Source of the DNA: a virus
Reading direction: 5' to 3' (one strand)
IMG/VR virus record: IMGVR_UViG_3300024239_000011
Coordinates: 16,303-80,302 of that record
DNA length: 64,000 bases
A model generated the notes under the pieces. The model made no database searches. It was not told the DNA's origin and saw nothing but the letters and a program-made list of their open reading frames with translations. Shown in pieces: positions 55,207-63,800 of the stretch (within the stretch, counting starts at the first letter, position 1; each line of letters begins with the position of its first letter). A program made the translations under genes and the position numbers.

Positions 55207-56363
55207 TAGCGCATCCCCACTGCCTGATATACCTGATTCATTGTCTGCTGAGCAATGGTATCCACCTGCGCAGCACCCGTGGCAAGATGAGCATCGACTA
55301 CTTCCGGATGAGCGATGTATTCCCGCATGCGCTTCCCAATGGGAACAATTACGTCCACCAATGCATCAGTAACCGCAGGCTTTAATTTCCCAAAGCCCTG
55401 ACCACCGAATTGGGCACAAGCTTCATCTAACGTCATCCCCCGAAGAACCGCGTAGATTGTCATAAGGTTCTTGGCACCAAGCCGACCTTCCAATCCTACT
55501 GCCTCACCGGGCAATAGATCGGCATCCGTGGTTGCCCTCTTGATTTTCTTGGCGATTTGGTCGGCAGTGTCCGTCAGGAAAACAACTTCCTCTTCCGTTT
55601 CCATGGTGGACTTGGACATCTTCCGATCCGGATACCGCAGCGACATAATACGGGCACCGGTTTCGCTGATGATATCCTGGGGAACCGGGAAAATATCCCC
55701 GAACTGATGATTGAAAGACCGCACGATCTGGCGTGCAAGCTGAAGGTGCTGCACTTGGTCATCACCCACGGGAACATGGGTCGCCTTGTACAGCAGGATG
55801 TCAGCAGCCATCAGCACTGGGTACATATACAAACCGGCACCGATGCTTTCGCTCTGAGTGTTCTCGTAAGCGTCAAGAATTTCGATGGCTTCCGCGCGAC
55901 GTTGTTCATCGGTGCGGGTATCGTCAAACCCTTCCTGCTGGTATAGGGTATTGCTGATGGACAGACCCGCTTCGAGAAGTTGTTCTAACTTCTCGTCCAC
56001 CGAAATACCAGCTTTCGCTTTGAACTGAGTCATTCGATTCAACCAGCCCATCCGCGCCTGGGTTGTTAATACCCAGGCAAGCTGGGAATGACCGGCGACG
56101 CGGCTTTGTTGGAAGATCGAAGACCGCTCGGGATCGACACCGCATGCCAGATAGGCAGCCACCGTGGAACGGATGCTGTTACGCAGCACCGCTGGATTTT
56201 GCGGTACCGTGATGGCGTGAAGGTCTACGACGCAATAGATGCATTCGTGGTGATCTTGCAAGTCCACCCACTGCTTCAGAGCGCCCAGATAGTTGCCAAG
56301 GTGCAGAATTCCGCTCTGTGTCGCCGTGCCGGTAGGCTGAACTCCGGAAAATACCCTACCCAT
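55206..56363 (-). CDS. trpS: tryptophanyl-tRNA synthetase, 385 aa
   Basis: A class I synthetase with GILHLGNYLGALKQW (HIGH region, ~18-32), DLHAIT, VAGHSQLAWVL, MGWLNRMTQFK, LMAADILLYKATHVPVGDDQ, and RKMSKST (KMSKS). Two insertions stand out: TATQSG next to the HIGH motif, and about 50 residues (~120-170) between QFKAKAG and the ESIGAGLYMYPV segment, where normal TrpRS has only ~10. GGGGTAGAG precedes ATG 56363. It charges tRNA-Trp; an own copy would keep Trp codons readable. Confidence 0.92.
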   Translation of the reverse strand: MGRVFSGVQPTGTATQSGILHLGNYLGALKQWVDLQDHHECIYCVVDLHAITVPQNPAVLRNSIRSTVAAYLACGVDPERSSIFQQSRVAGHSQLAWVLTTQARMGWLNRMTQFKAKAGISVDEKLEQLLEAGLSISNTLYQQEGFDDTRTDEQRRAEAIEILDAYENTQSESIGAGLYMYPVLMAADILLYKATHVPVGDDQVQHLQLARQIVRSFNHQFGDIFPVPQDIISETGARIMSLRYPDRKMSKSTMETEEEVVFLTDTADQIAKKIKRATTDADLLPGEAVGLEGRLGAKNLMTIYAVLRGMTLDEACAQFGGQGFGKLKPAVTDALVDVIVPIGKRMREYIAHPEVVDAHLATGAAQVDTIAQQTMNQVYQAVGMR

Positions 56364-56472
56364 TATCTCTACCCCGATTATGCATAAACTCATCAACAGG
56401 ATGGCAGCCAAAACCGACTTTGGCAAGTTCTTTGCGGTATGGATGCCATCCAACGTTGATCGGGTGGAAGTA

Positions 56473-57246
56473 TTATCGTTCCTTCACCACGAACCTAACT
56501 TGCTCGGAAACCCCAGTGACCTGGGCTTTGGTAACCTTGATCGGTGCGCCCAAGCCGTACTGCTCTAACGACTTGTTAAGCTCGTCTTGAATTACCGGCG
56601 CCAGTTTTTCGGTTTCGGCACGGATGTCATTCAATGGCTTGCCTTGTCCGTAGGTATACAGTCCACGCTTCACGGCATTCTTCATCAATTCGGACAGACG
56701 AATACCCGCGAGGATGTTGAGGTCGCCGCCCCATTCAATCAAACCGATACGGAACAGATCAGGCACCGCATCCGGGGTGATCTGCACAATGGAGAACGCC
56801 GATAGGTTAACCGTCTGGTTTTCCTGGGTGATGACCTGGGTGTTGACCTCAAAACTAATCGGGGTAGTCACCGTACCCTCATAGACGACCGTCCATGGCT
56901 TCGACCAATGATAACCGGGTTGATAAACGGTACCGGTAGTCACGCCGCCGATTGTCGTTTCAAGACCAATCGAAGCAGGGGTAATGTAGAACAGCGCAAA
57001 CGGGATGTTAACCAGTACCCACACACCGAAAATACTTGCAGCGGTGATGCTGGGTTCGCCCACGCTTGAATGAATGAGGTTTCGGTATCGTTCCTCAATC
57101 CACACGGGGATCGACCCGTCCTTTTCCGTGTTCCGTTCAATCATATCGAGGCGGGCTTGTTTGGCTCTACGCAAGTTGAACAGCGCAACGCCAACACAAA
57201 ACAGGATGGCGGCAAAGCCAATCACGGATACAATGGAATAAAACAT
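56473..57246 (-). CDS. SPFH/Band-7 family membrane protein, 257 aa
   Basis: Two hydrophobic N-terminal segments (~3-21 and ~70-88) are followed by the SPFH domain: GTVYQPGYHWSKPWTVVYEG, SFEVNTQVITQENQTVNLS, FSIVQITPDAVPDLF. A helical part with ALKNAVKRGLYTY-like sequence follows. Band-7 proteins form inner-membrane scaffolds. In this block it adjoins TelA and XpaC homologues, a known neighbourhood of stress/phage-resistance systems. The ATG overlaps the previous gene's end. Confidence 0.82.
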   Translation of the reverse strand: MFYSIVSVIGFAAILFCVGVALFNLRRAKQARLDMIERNTEKDGSIPVWIEERYRNLIHSSVGEPSITAASIFGVWVLVNIPFALFYITPASIGLETTIGGVTTGTVYQPGYHWSKPWTVVYEGTVTTPISFEVNTQVITQENQTVNLSAFSIVQITPDAVPDLFRIGLIEWGGDLNILAGIRLSELMKNAVKRGLYTYGQGKPLNDIRAETEKLAPVIQDELNKSLEQYGLGAPIKVTKAQVTGVSEQVRFVVKER

Positions 57247-57572
57247 GGTTCTTCTCCGAAGATGTACAGAAACGGTGAGTGTGAGAAATCTTTAAGAAAT
57301 TCGAGCATCACCCGTTTACTGTAACCAGTTTCTTGATCGAGGTCGGTTGTAATACCCACATCACCAATACACGAAGCCATGGTCACTCGTACCGTCCGAT
57401 TATTGTAGTTTGCATACAATTCAGGGATACGAACGCCCATGGCTTTCGCCTTGATTTGATAATGGGCAGGCCACCGCGCATAACGAAGGAAACGCCGCAA
57501 ACAATACGGCGCCTCCATATCGTCAATGTAATCGTCGCAGTGTTTAGCCATCAGTAGCACCGGCTCAGCCAT
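57222..57572 (-). CDS. hypothetical protein, 116 aa
   Basis: No family recognised. It begins MAEPVLLMAKHCDDYIDDM. ATG 57572 overlaps the end of telA; ATG 57551 is an alternative. Rich in aromatic and basic residues. Confidence 0.6.
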   Translation of the reverse strand: MAEPVLLMAKHCDDYIDDMEAPYCLRRFLRYARWPAHYQIKAKAMGVRIPELYANYNNRTVRVTMASCIGDVGITTDLDQETGYSKRVMLEFLKDFSHSPFLYIFGEEPCFIPLYP

Positions 57573-59013
57573 TGGCGGCGACACCAACCGGCGTAGTCGC
57601 ATTGACCGTCATGATGAACGGAGCATCAGCCGTGATCATCTTGGGGGCTTCGCTCTGCTTCAACGCCTCGATGGTTTCATATGCACCACGCAGCATACCG
57701 TCCTTCAGACGCTTGTCCTCGGCTTCGTATTCCGCCTGAGTCAGCGCACGGCGCTGCATGCCCGCCTTGATCACGTCCACGGTGCCGGTGATCATGCGCA
57801 GATAAGCGTCGTTTGCCTGCTTGGCAGTCGAAGCCGAAATCAATTCCTGCTCAATGGTCTTTTGTACAGCCACCGCCGAATCCGCAGCCTGATTGGCGCT
57901 CATGACAATTACACTATTGGTGGCTTCCGTGATGGCTTGCAGACCACCGGAAGCCTGATCCAGAGCGGAACGAATGATGCAGGCGAGCATCTTGTCCTTC
58001 CAAATCGGCAGCATCCCAACCACAGCGGTGTTGATTTTGTCCGCCATGTTGTAGCACTGCATTCCCAGGTATCGGTACTCGGCAAGGGTACCAATGGTCG
58101 CCATCCGCAGACCCAGATAGTCGCCCTTCTTGCGATCCAATGCCTGAATCGATTCGTTGATACGAGCAACGTTCTCCATAATGCCCATATCGTTGGCGCC
58201 CTGCGCTTTATCAGACCATTCCTTGAGTTCGGATTGGGCGTCAATCAGCGCAACTTCAATCGCGGCGATCAGGATGCTGTAGGTGTGGTAGTCCTGAACC
58301 TTCTCCGCATAAGCGAGCTTCAGCAGTTCGATGTACCGCATCAGTTCCGCAGTCTTGGTATCGAGTTCGGTGGCAACCCGCAGGCATGACCCATGTACCG
58401 TTTCAAACTCGGAACGGAAACTTTCGATGGCAGCTTCGACACCACCCTTCAGGTCCATCCACTTCTTTGCGATCCATCCCATATTGGGATGCGGAAGTTT
58501 GGAAACGTCCACGCCGCGCACCTTGTTGGACATGTCGGTAAGCTTGTCACCGATTTCCTTGATGTCCTTGGTCTTGAATTTGGACAACGGGTCGTCCGCA
58601 ACGTTGGAAGGACGACGCAACCGGTCCATACCAATGTTCAGCAAGCTGCGCTGGTCGTGGATGTTGATGTTCTGACGTACTGCCTTAACCTGATCGCGCA
58701 CAGCAGGCGTCATATTGTCATATTGGGTCACCGCCAGGGCACGACCATCCACCGTATTAAGCGCACTCATTGATTGTCCTCCACCATTGGCCAAATACCA
58801 TGCATTAGCAATTTTCGCTTTCTTCATTGCCTCTTGTTCCAAGATGGCAAGAATTTGGGCTGTTTTACCCGGTTGGTTCTTTGCTTTGAAACGCGCAATT
58901 CGACGTGTTATGAACAGAGGGCGAAGAATTGCGTCAAAACGCTCGTAACGGATACGAGCGTTTTCCGCCGCCGCCCGCTCCCGTGCTTTTGATGCAATTC
59001 GATTACTCACCAT
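57565..59013 (-). CDS. TelA/KlaA-like toxic-anion-resistance protein, 482 aa
   Basis: A long helical protein whose middle (KGDYLGLRMATIGTLAEYRYLGMQCYNMADK) and C-terminal helices (ALDQASGGLQAITEATNSVIVMSANQAADSA split) match the TelA family. TelA homologues accompany XpaC and Ter proteins in membrane-linked stress operons. ATG 59013 (MVSNRIASKARER) overlaps the XpaC stop. An N-terminal ~100-residue extension precedes the family core. Confidence 0.8.
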   Translation of the reverse strand: MVSNRIASKARERAAAENARIRYERFDAILRPLFITRRIARFKAKNQPGKTAQILAILEQEAMKKAKIANAWYLANGGGQSMSALNTVDGRALAVTQYDNMTPAVRDQVKAVRQNINIHDQRSLLNIGMDRLRRPSNVADDPLSKFKTKDIKEIGDKLTDMSNKVRGVDVSKLPHPNMGWIAKKWMDLKGGVEAAIESFRSEFETVHGSCLRVATELDTKTAELMRYIELLKLAYAEKVQDYHTYSILIAAIEVALIDAQSELKEWSDKAQGANDMGIMENVARINESIQALDRKKGDYLGLRMATIGTLAEYRYLGMQCYNMADKINTAVVGMLPIWKDKMLACIIRSALDQASGGLQAITEATNSVIVMSANQAADSAVAVQKTIEQELISASTAKQANDAYLRMITGTVDVIKAGMQRRALTQAEYEAEDKRLKDGMLRGAYETIEALKQSEAPKMITADAPFIMTVNATTPVGVAANG

Positions 59014-59611
59014 TAACACCTTTACGATTTGCCATTTCTACAAACACGTTTTGATCCACATATAAACCAATCACATCACCGCGTAAAAGCTGATCACGCT
59101 GAGCCTCGAAAACACCTTTCATGTGTGCCAGGGTTTCTGGAAACATATCCAAGGCACGTTTTGCATCTTTGTCCATGCCTCGATAGTTGGCATTTACCGC
59201 AAGGAAGTTTTCAAGAATTTTAACTGTCTCGGTCAGTGTATATGTGTCGAAATTAGTCTGTAAAATCGAACGCGGGTCTTGCTTAAACGTCTCCATGATT
59301 TGATCCGCTAACGCAGCAAGATCAAGAACATGACTCCGTTGTATACGAGAAAATCCTTTGTTATCCGCCAATACCCGGATGCGCTCGGCATTTTGCACAC
59401 CGTTCTTGATTGCCTTGATAATCTCGGCGCGATCTGCCCCTTTGGTCTCGGGAAACTCCAAATCGCTCGGTTTCTCGTGATATACTAGATAGAGAACCAC
59501 CCAGGAAACGAGTCCACCACCAATGCAATACACAAGTGGGAATTCCAAGAGGAACCAAAACCCAAAGGTAAGTGCCAGACAGGCAATTCCGGTACCAATG
59601 GCAGTGGACAC
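59003..59611 (-). CDS. XpaC-like membrane protein, 202 aa
   Basis: Two N-terminal hydrophobic segments (IGTGIACLALTFGFWFLLEF, then YCIGGGLVSWVVLYLVY) and a helical cytoplasmic domain with ETVKILENFLAVNANYRGM match the XpaC family ('5-bromo-4-chloroindolyl phosphate hydrolysis protein'). XpaC-TelA is a frequent gene pair. Its biochemical role is unknown. First gene of the telA unit. Confidence 0.8.
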   Translation of the reverse strand: MSTAIGTGIACLALTFGFWFLLEFPLVYCIGGGLVSWVVLYLVYHEKPSDLEFPETKGADRAEIIKAIKNGVQNAERIRVLADNKGFSRIQRSHVLDLAALADQIMETFKQDPRSILQTNFDTYTLTETVKILENFLAVNANYRGMDKDAKRALDMFPETLAHMKGVFEAQRDQLLRGDVIGLYVDQNVFVEMANRKGVNGE

Positions 59612-59650
59612 GTTTTACCTCATAATCCAATTGTTCGAGCAAATTTACGA

Positions 59651-59956
59651 TTAGACATCCGAGTTGTCAATCAACGATTGCTCGCATGTCGCGAAACGTA
59701 GCCGATCCATCAAATTGGAACAATAATCCCGCCCATAGGCAATCGTCACGCTTTCTTCAATGCGAGCCATAATAGTGCGGATATTCCAATTGAATGTACG
59801 GGCGGTATTATAGAAATCCACCCAATCAACAATTAGATTGTTTTTACGAAAATGGTCGAGAAGTAGGTCCAAAGGTATTCCTTGGGATTCTACAAGCTTA
59901 AAAACTCCACTGATGACTCGACTACCATCAGAAGTAACACCCGAAACGGCGAGCAA
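59651..59956 (-). CDS. hypothetical protein, 101 aa, start uncertain
   Basis: No family recognised. The TTG at 59956 is a weak start. The frame stays open and protein-like for ~18 codons upstream (SIKHGAHKRLRKRLL) with no ATG or GTG, so the real product may be longer. Confidence 0.5.
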   Translation of the reverse strand: MLAVSGVTSDGSRVISGVFKLVESQGIPLDLLLDHFRKNNLIVDWVDFYNTARTFNWNIRTIMARIEESVTIAYGRDYCSNLMDRLRFATCEQSLIDNSDV

Positions 59957-59988
59957 ACGCTTCCGAAGACGCTTATGCGCACCGTGTT

Positions 59989-60219
59989 TTATGCTTCCCG
60001 CGAGATCATTTCGTTATCCTCCACACTCATAAGTTGATTTACATAAAACTGAAATGGTAATTGAACATCTGAAACTGGAAACTGAACTATGTATGCATAT
60101 TCATCACTATACTGATGGACGAGAACTTCCGCCCCATACTGCTCAAAAAGCCGGTCAATAACTGAGGGTGGTATTGGTTCATCCACCTCGATACGAACCA
60201 ACAAGTTGACACATTTCAT
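59989..60219 (-). CDS. hypothetical protein, 76 aa
   Basis: No family recognised. Beta-rich small protein. ATG 60219 is preferred over an upstream TTG. Confidence 0.6.
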   Translation of the reverse strand: MKCVNLLVRIEVDEPIPPSVIDRLFEQYGAEVLVHQYSDEYAYIVQFPVSDVQLPFQFYVNQLMSVEDNEMISREA

Positions 60220-60237
60220 GATACGCAATCCGTAGTC

Positions 60238-60645
60238 TTAGAAATGAATTGGTGATGGTTCAAAGTCATATGGACCACCACCTTCATTCTCCATTTCCCG
60301 ATACACTGCTTGAAGGGCGAGGTCACCAATACGATAGACCTTCCATTCGCGGACACCGTTACCGCTCAAGTCGTCAGGATCGACTTCATTGCCGTCCCCG
60401 TCAATAATTTTCAGGTTCTCGACTTCAGCATCTTCACCGAGATCAAATGATTCGGGGTTGCCGCTGATACCACGACGAGCCGAGCTACCGAAATTCACGT
60501 CAGCAGTGACCGTGAACATCTTGCTCTCATCTTCGGAGTTGGCGTCCGGATTAAACCATTCAACCGTGGTTTCGATATGGCTGTCATACCCACCGACACT
60601 CTCCAACAGGTTGATGATCTTGCGAATCTCGTCCGAATTTGCCAT
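60238..60645 (-). CDS. late acidic protein with targeting-like start, 135 aa
   Basis: It starts MANSDEIRKIINLLESV. INLLES resembles the capsid-targeting cleavage site but is placed later than in the other genes. The rest is acidic and Gly/Asp-rich. A late TAAATA core lies 30 nt upstream. Possibly a virion-associated protein. Confidence 0.6.
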   Translation of the reverse strand: MANSDEIRKIINLLESVGGYDSHIETTVEWFNPDANSEDESKMFTVTADVNFGSSARRGISGNPESFDLGEDAEVENLKIIDGDGNEVDPDDLSGNGVREWKVYRIGDLALQAVYREMENEGGGPYDFEPSPIHF

Positions 60646-60674
60646 GGCAGAACCCTCTCTGTATTGCTCTGCCT

Positions 60675-60680
60675 TATTTA
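60675..60680 (-). promoter_or_regulatory. late promoter core TAAATA
   Basis: Minus-strand TAAATA 30 nt before ATG 60645. Confidence 0.45.
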
Positions 60681-60711
60681 GTCACGGCAGACCGTTAGTC
60701 TGCTTCATTCA

Positions 60712-61218
60712 TCACACCACCTGAAGAAGTCCAGGCGCCGAAACTCCTGAAGATGCTTTAAATTCTTCATAGGCGTCTTCAAAAAGTTCCTGAACCGTCA
60801 TTGCAAGCGTAGCGCCGCGCAATGACGGTTTCCATACCAATGCACTACCGGTAACGAGAGCAAGCGGGAAATCAGTCGGAAAAAGCACAACATCATTCGT
60901 AACACGCACCTTGATGTCCGTGAGACAAATCTTAGCCGTGAACTGATCCATTCGCCGGGCATAGTCAATTGCGCTGCTGCACAACCCCACCAATCCATCA
61001 ACTGTGCGGCGATGGTCGTAGCGACTACCACGACCAACATGCTCCCGAAGAAGATTAATAAGATGAGTGCGATTCTCTGAGAGACGTGTAGCAAACAATA
61101 CAACCTGTACAGCACGCACCCGTGGATGCTGTTGTTGCCAAATGCTGTGCGCCCGTGCCGTCTGTTCCAAATAAGATTGGTCGCGGCACACGTCGAGATT
61201 CACCACATTCCCAGTCAT
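60712..61218 (-). CDS. hypothetical protein, 168 aa
   Basis: No family recognised. A mostly helical soluble protein. It has its own early promoter. Confidence 0.65.
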   Translation of the reverse strand: MTGNVVNLDVCRDQSYLEQTARAHSIWQQQHPRVRAVQVVLFATRLSENRTHLINLLREHVGRGSRYDHRRTVDGLVGLCSSAIDYARRMDQFTAKICLTDIKVRVTNDVVLFPTDFPLALVTGSALVWKPSLRGATLAMTVQELFEDAYEEFKASSGVSAPGLLQVV

Positions 61219-61244
61219 ATTTTGTCCCCTATAAACTACCGGGG

Positions 61245-61273
61245 ATCGTATAACGCAGACGGATTGTGGTCAA
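61245..61273 (-). promoter_or_regulatory. sigma70-type promoter
   Basis: TTGACC (61273-61268), 17 nt, TACGAT (61250-61245). Confidence 0.6.
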
Positions 61274-61280
61274 GAAGAAG

Positions 61281-61356
61281 TGGCGACCCCAGCAGGGTTC
61301 GAACCTGCGACAAACGGTTTAGAAAACCGTTGCTCTTCCGACTGAGCTATGGGGTC
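61281..61356 (-). tRNA. tRNA-Arg(UCU)
   Basis: Acceptor GACCCCA/TGGGGTC is fully paired. D stem GCTC/GAGC, anticodon stem ACGGT/ACCGT with loop TTTCTAA (anticodon UCU), T arm GCAGG-TTCGAAC-CCTGC, discriminator G and encoded CCA. No insert. It reads AGA, a rare codon in many GC-rich hosts. Confidence 0.95.
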
Positions 61357-61406
61357 ATTGGTTATTTATAAGCTTTTAGCCGCACATGATCAAGAAGAAA
61401 TACACC

Positions 61407-61718
61407 TCACTCAGCGTCGGTTTGATAAAATTGTCTACCGTGTTCGATCATTCGCATTGCTGAATCGCGGTTCCCATCCCGATGCATAGTCAGATGTGTA
61501 ATCCCACGTCCATCTATACCATGATCATCAAGGCTGCCCGCGTTTTCCAGTAGGTATTGCACCGGTTTTTCTTCAAACGATGCACCTTCCTTAAGTAGTT
61601 CGATAATACACTGACAGTGTATCAACTGCATCCACGTATGCGAGTAGAGTGCCTTCCAATATTCCGATGAATTTGGAATTAATCCTTCGATTACTTTCTG
61701 AATATTTTCTTCAGCCAT
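61407..61718 (-). CDS. hypothetical helical protein, 103 aa
   Basis: No family recognised. The start overlaps the end of the 61691-61942 gene (28 bp). Confidence 0.6.
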   Translation of the reverse strand: MAEENIQKVIEGLIPNSSEYWKALYSHTWMQLIHCQCIIELLKEGASFEEKPVQYLLENAGSLDDHGIDGRGITHLTMHRDGNRDSAMRMIEHGRQFYQTDAE

Positions 61719-61942
61719 GATAACCTTTCGTGTGTCTCAGAGGTCGTAGTGGTCGCAACCGGAACGACATTTTTCTTAATCCAGAATCTTCCTGACGGAC
61801 CACAATGCCCGTAATAATCATTCCGTTCAAACTCACAAAAACGTTTTGGACCACCATCAACGGGATCGACGGTACGTTTGCATTTTGCATGTGTTCCGAT
61901 GGTGACTACGTGGTCGCAATCGATACAAAACCGATCAGTCAT
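61691..61942 (-). CDS. small Cys-rich, probably zinc-binding protein, 83 aa
   Basis: CIDCDHVV, HAKCKRTVD, RFCEFERNDYYGHCG provide about six Cys and two His in the first 52 residues, consistent with one or two zinc knuckles. A basic tail (LSWLKKIFRK) follows. Function unknown. Confidence 0.65.
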   Translation of the reverse strand: MTDRFCIDCDHVVTIGTHAKCKRTVDPVDGGPKRFCEFERNDYYGHCGPSGRFWIKKNVVPVATTTTSETHERLSWLKKIFRK

Positions 61943-61968
61943 TTATTTTTACCGTTGAAAATCGCTAC

Positions 61969-62000
61969 AAAAAGCGGTGCCATAGTTGGCACCGCTTTTT
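61969..62000. terminator. bidirectional terminator
   Basis: AAAAAGCGGTGCC / GGCACCGCTTTTT stem between the XRE regulator and the Cys-rich gene. Confidence 0.75.
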
Positions 62001-62033
62001 ATCGGACGGTAGGATACCCCGTCATATGGTCAA

Positions 62034-62459
62034 TCACGCTACCATATCGCCCAAGTCGCCGCCGTCGTTTGCCGCTGTCGCCTCGCTAACAACCTTGAGC
62101 ATGTCAAGAACGGCGCTCTTGACATTTTCCGGTGCGTTATTGAACATGCGAATCATGAAAAGTGCCCGGCGATCCAATTCAGTGGTATCCACCGTGATAT
62201 CATCTTCGCCGTTAAGCCCGCTAAAGAAATAGCTGATCTGAACGTCAAGGAAATTGGCAATTTCGTTGAGTTTGCTGCACGAAATGCGGTTGGTACCGCG
62301 CTCGTACTTCTGAACCTGTTGAAAAGTCAGATCAAGTGCTTTACCGAGCGCAGTCTGTGAATGACCACGAAGGATACGCAATTCTTTGACCCGGTTCCCC
62401 ACATAGACATCAACCGGGTGCGGCATCTCACGGCGGCGAGACTTTCGTTCCTGCGTCAT
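62034..62459 (-). CDS. XRE-family helix-turn-helix regulator, 141 aa
   Basis: DVYVGNRVKELRILRGHSQTA and LGKALDLTFQQVQKYERGTNRISCSKL form an HTH_3 domain (~18-73), and the following LDVQISYFF matches the 46606 regulator. The two share LTFQQVQKYERG exactly. ATG 62459 follows GGAG at the usual distance. It may control the tRNA end of the window or compete with the host homologue. Confidence 0.88.
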   Translation of the reverse strand: MTQERKSRRREMPHPVDVYVGNRVKELRILRGHSQTALGKALDLTFQQVQKYERGTNRISCSKLNEIANFLDVQISYFFSGLNGEDDITVDTTELDRRALFMIRMFNNAPENVKSAVLDMLKVVSEATAANDGGDLGDMVA

Positions 62460-62547
62460 AGCAAACAACTCCATTTGCTTTGTTAAACCCCCAAACGAAT
62501 CTTAGTAAAGCCTGGGAAAATTATCCCACGACCCAATGCATGAATCA

Positions 62548-62796
62548 CTACCACGACCCCGGTAGGTTGCACAAGACCCATTTGCATACATCATATATTT
62601 CGAGCAACGTGGTATGGGAATAAGATAGCGTTGCTATAAGGAAATGAAAGGTACCCACCGAGTTCGCCAAAGATTCCATAAGGATTACCAAGACTAGCGT
62701 ATTTTCGGGACATGATCGACAAGCTAGAAATAGAAAAAGCACCATCCCTGCAATTAAGGATAGCGCCTTTTCACCCGTTAGCATCGCATCACGCAA
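62548..62796 (-). CDS. possible hydrophobic protein, 82 aa
   Basis: Two hydrophobic stretches (ALSLIAGMVLFLFLAC, TLVLVILMESL). No ribosome site and unusual Leu/Cys content, so it may be chance. It is the only candidate in the 62460-62873 gap. Confidence 0.25.
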   Translation of the reverse strand: MRDAMLTGEKALSLIAGMVLFLFLACRSCPENTLVLVILMESLANSVGTFHFLIATLSYSHTTLLEIYDVCKWVLCNLPGSW

Positions 62797-62873
62797 GTAC
62801 CGGAATATCTCCCGGCGGGCTGCCTGTTAGGTCACAACACATTCTATGTAGTACCAACGTCCCAAGCAGATTT

Positions 62874-62987
62874 TGGAGCGGGAGAAGGGATTCGAACCCT
62901 CGACATCAACCTTGTTAAGCCTACACCGTGACGGACACGCCTTATAGGCTTAGGCAAGGTTGCGCTCTTCCACTGAGCTACACCCGC
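62874..62987 (-). tRNA. tRNA-Gly(GCC) with a 39-nt insert in the anticodon loop
   Basis: Acceptor GCGGGTG/CTCCCGC (one T-T mismatch), D stem GCTC/GAGC, anticodon stem CAACC/GGTTG, T arm GAGGG-TTCGAAT-CCCTT, discriminator T and encoded CCA. Without the insert the loop is TTGCCAA, anticodon GCC. The insert sits between positions 36 and 37. With it in place the anticodon cannot be presented normally. Confidence 0.9.
62914..62952 (-). other. 39-nt anticodon-loop insert (intron-like) in tRNA-Gly
   Basis: It starts TAAGCCTATAAGGCG and ends TAGGCTTAAC. AAGCCTA and TAGGCTT pair as a 7-bp stem closing an ~20-nt top. The insert in tRNA-Thr at 63876-63915 shares AAGCCTAT, AGGCG, ACGG and TAGGCTT in the same order and is at the same tRNA position. 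Confidence 0.8.
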
Positions 62988-63038
62988 ATGTTTGTATTTA
63001 TATATAAACCCAAAAACTTGCACATTTGTCTCTTCTAC

Positions 63039-63066
63039 TTGACACTACAATTAGAAACTGTATAGT
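63039..63066 (+). promoter_or_regulatory. sigma70-type promoter
   Basis: TTGACA, 16 nt, TATAGT. It lies 70 nt before ATG 63136. Confidence 0.65.
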
Positions 63067-63135
63067 AATCAGACCTACGATGGCGTGTGGATGTTCCTGC
63101 GCTATGAAGTGAAACGCATTTTCTAGGGGCGACAC

Positions 63136-63543
63136 ATGGGTAACGCGGTTCATGCGCAATTGGTGTTCGGGATCAATTTTGAGGAAATGCGCCCGTTTCC
63201 CGAAACGTTTGAAGCGTTTGAGGACTTGATCATTGCCGAATCCGGCATTGAAGTTGTTCCCTATGGCGATACCGCGTGGGACGAATTCCGTAATCGCGTC
63301 TATGATCTCGAAAGAGCATATCCGTTGGAGATCATCCGCCACTGTCGTGGAACATATGTCATGTACATCCTCGCCGCTCGCCAACCGCAGTTTTCATCGT
63401 GGCGCGGCGAGACGAAAATCATCGACCCGGCTAAACTGATTGTAGCCCCTGAAGTCGTTGCCGCGATGATGGAATTCTGTAAACGGTACGACCTTCCCTG
63501 GACGGAACCGCAATGGCATCTTTGTCCGTACAGCGAGGAATAG
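63136..63543 (+). CDS. hypothetical protein, 135 aa
   Basis: No family recognised. An alpha/beta soluble protein ending in an acidic tail. It has an early promoter and is 1 nt before the next small frame. Confidence 0.65.
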   Translation: MGNAVHAQLVFGINFEEMRPFPETFEAFEDLIIAESGIEVVPYGDTAWDEFRNRVYDLERAYPLEIIRHCRGTYVMYILAARQPQFSSWRGETKIIDPAKLIVAPEVVAAMMEFCKRYDLPWTEPQWHLCPYSEE

Positions 63544-63544
63544 A

Positions 63545-63799
63545 ATGTCGGTTGCCACTGCTTATAAAGCGGTTCGTGGGTATCTTGAACTGATCTTGGG
63601 TTAAAATTCACATTCACCGGGCATGATACGTGGTGTCGCATCTACACTAAGAATCGCATTCTGTTCCGTGAACATCGGGAAGGTCTGGCGAACGTATTGG
63701 TTGATGCCGGTTTGCCGTTCTGTTCGAGTCGTTGATGCGACCGGGAATACACTGAGCGAATTCGAATACGGGGAAGACGGCACTCCGTATGGGCAATAA
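63545..63799 (+). pseudogene. broken small gene in three frames
   Basis: ATG 63545 reads MSVATAYKAVRGYLELILG and stops. A second frame continues FTFTGHDTWCRIYTKNRIL through NVLVDAGLPFC, and a third ends TLSEFEYGEDGTPYGQ at 63799. The parts read like one protein cut by two frameshifts. The minus strand here holds no convincing gene. Confidence 0.4.
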
Positions 63800-63800
63800 A

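Noticed and set aside
62548-62796. Holin or other lysis gene
   Set aside because: Two hydrophobic stretches only, no ribosome site, no lysis neighbours; kept only as a low-confidence frame.
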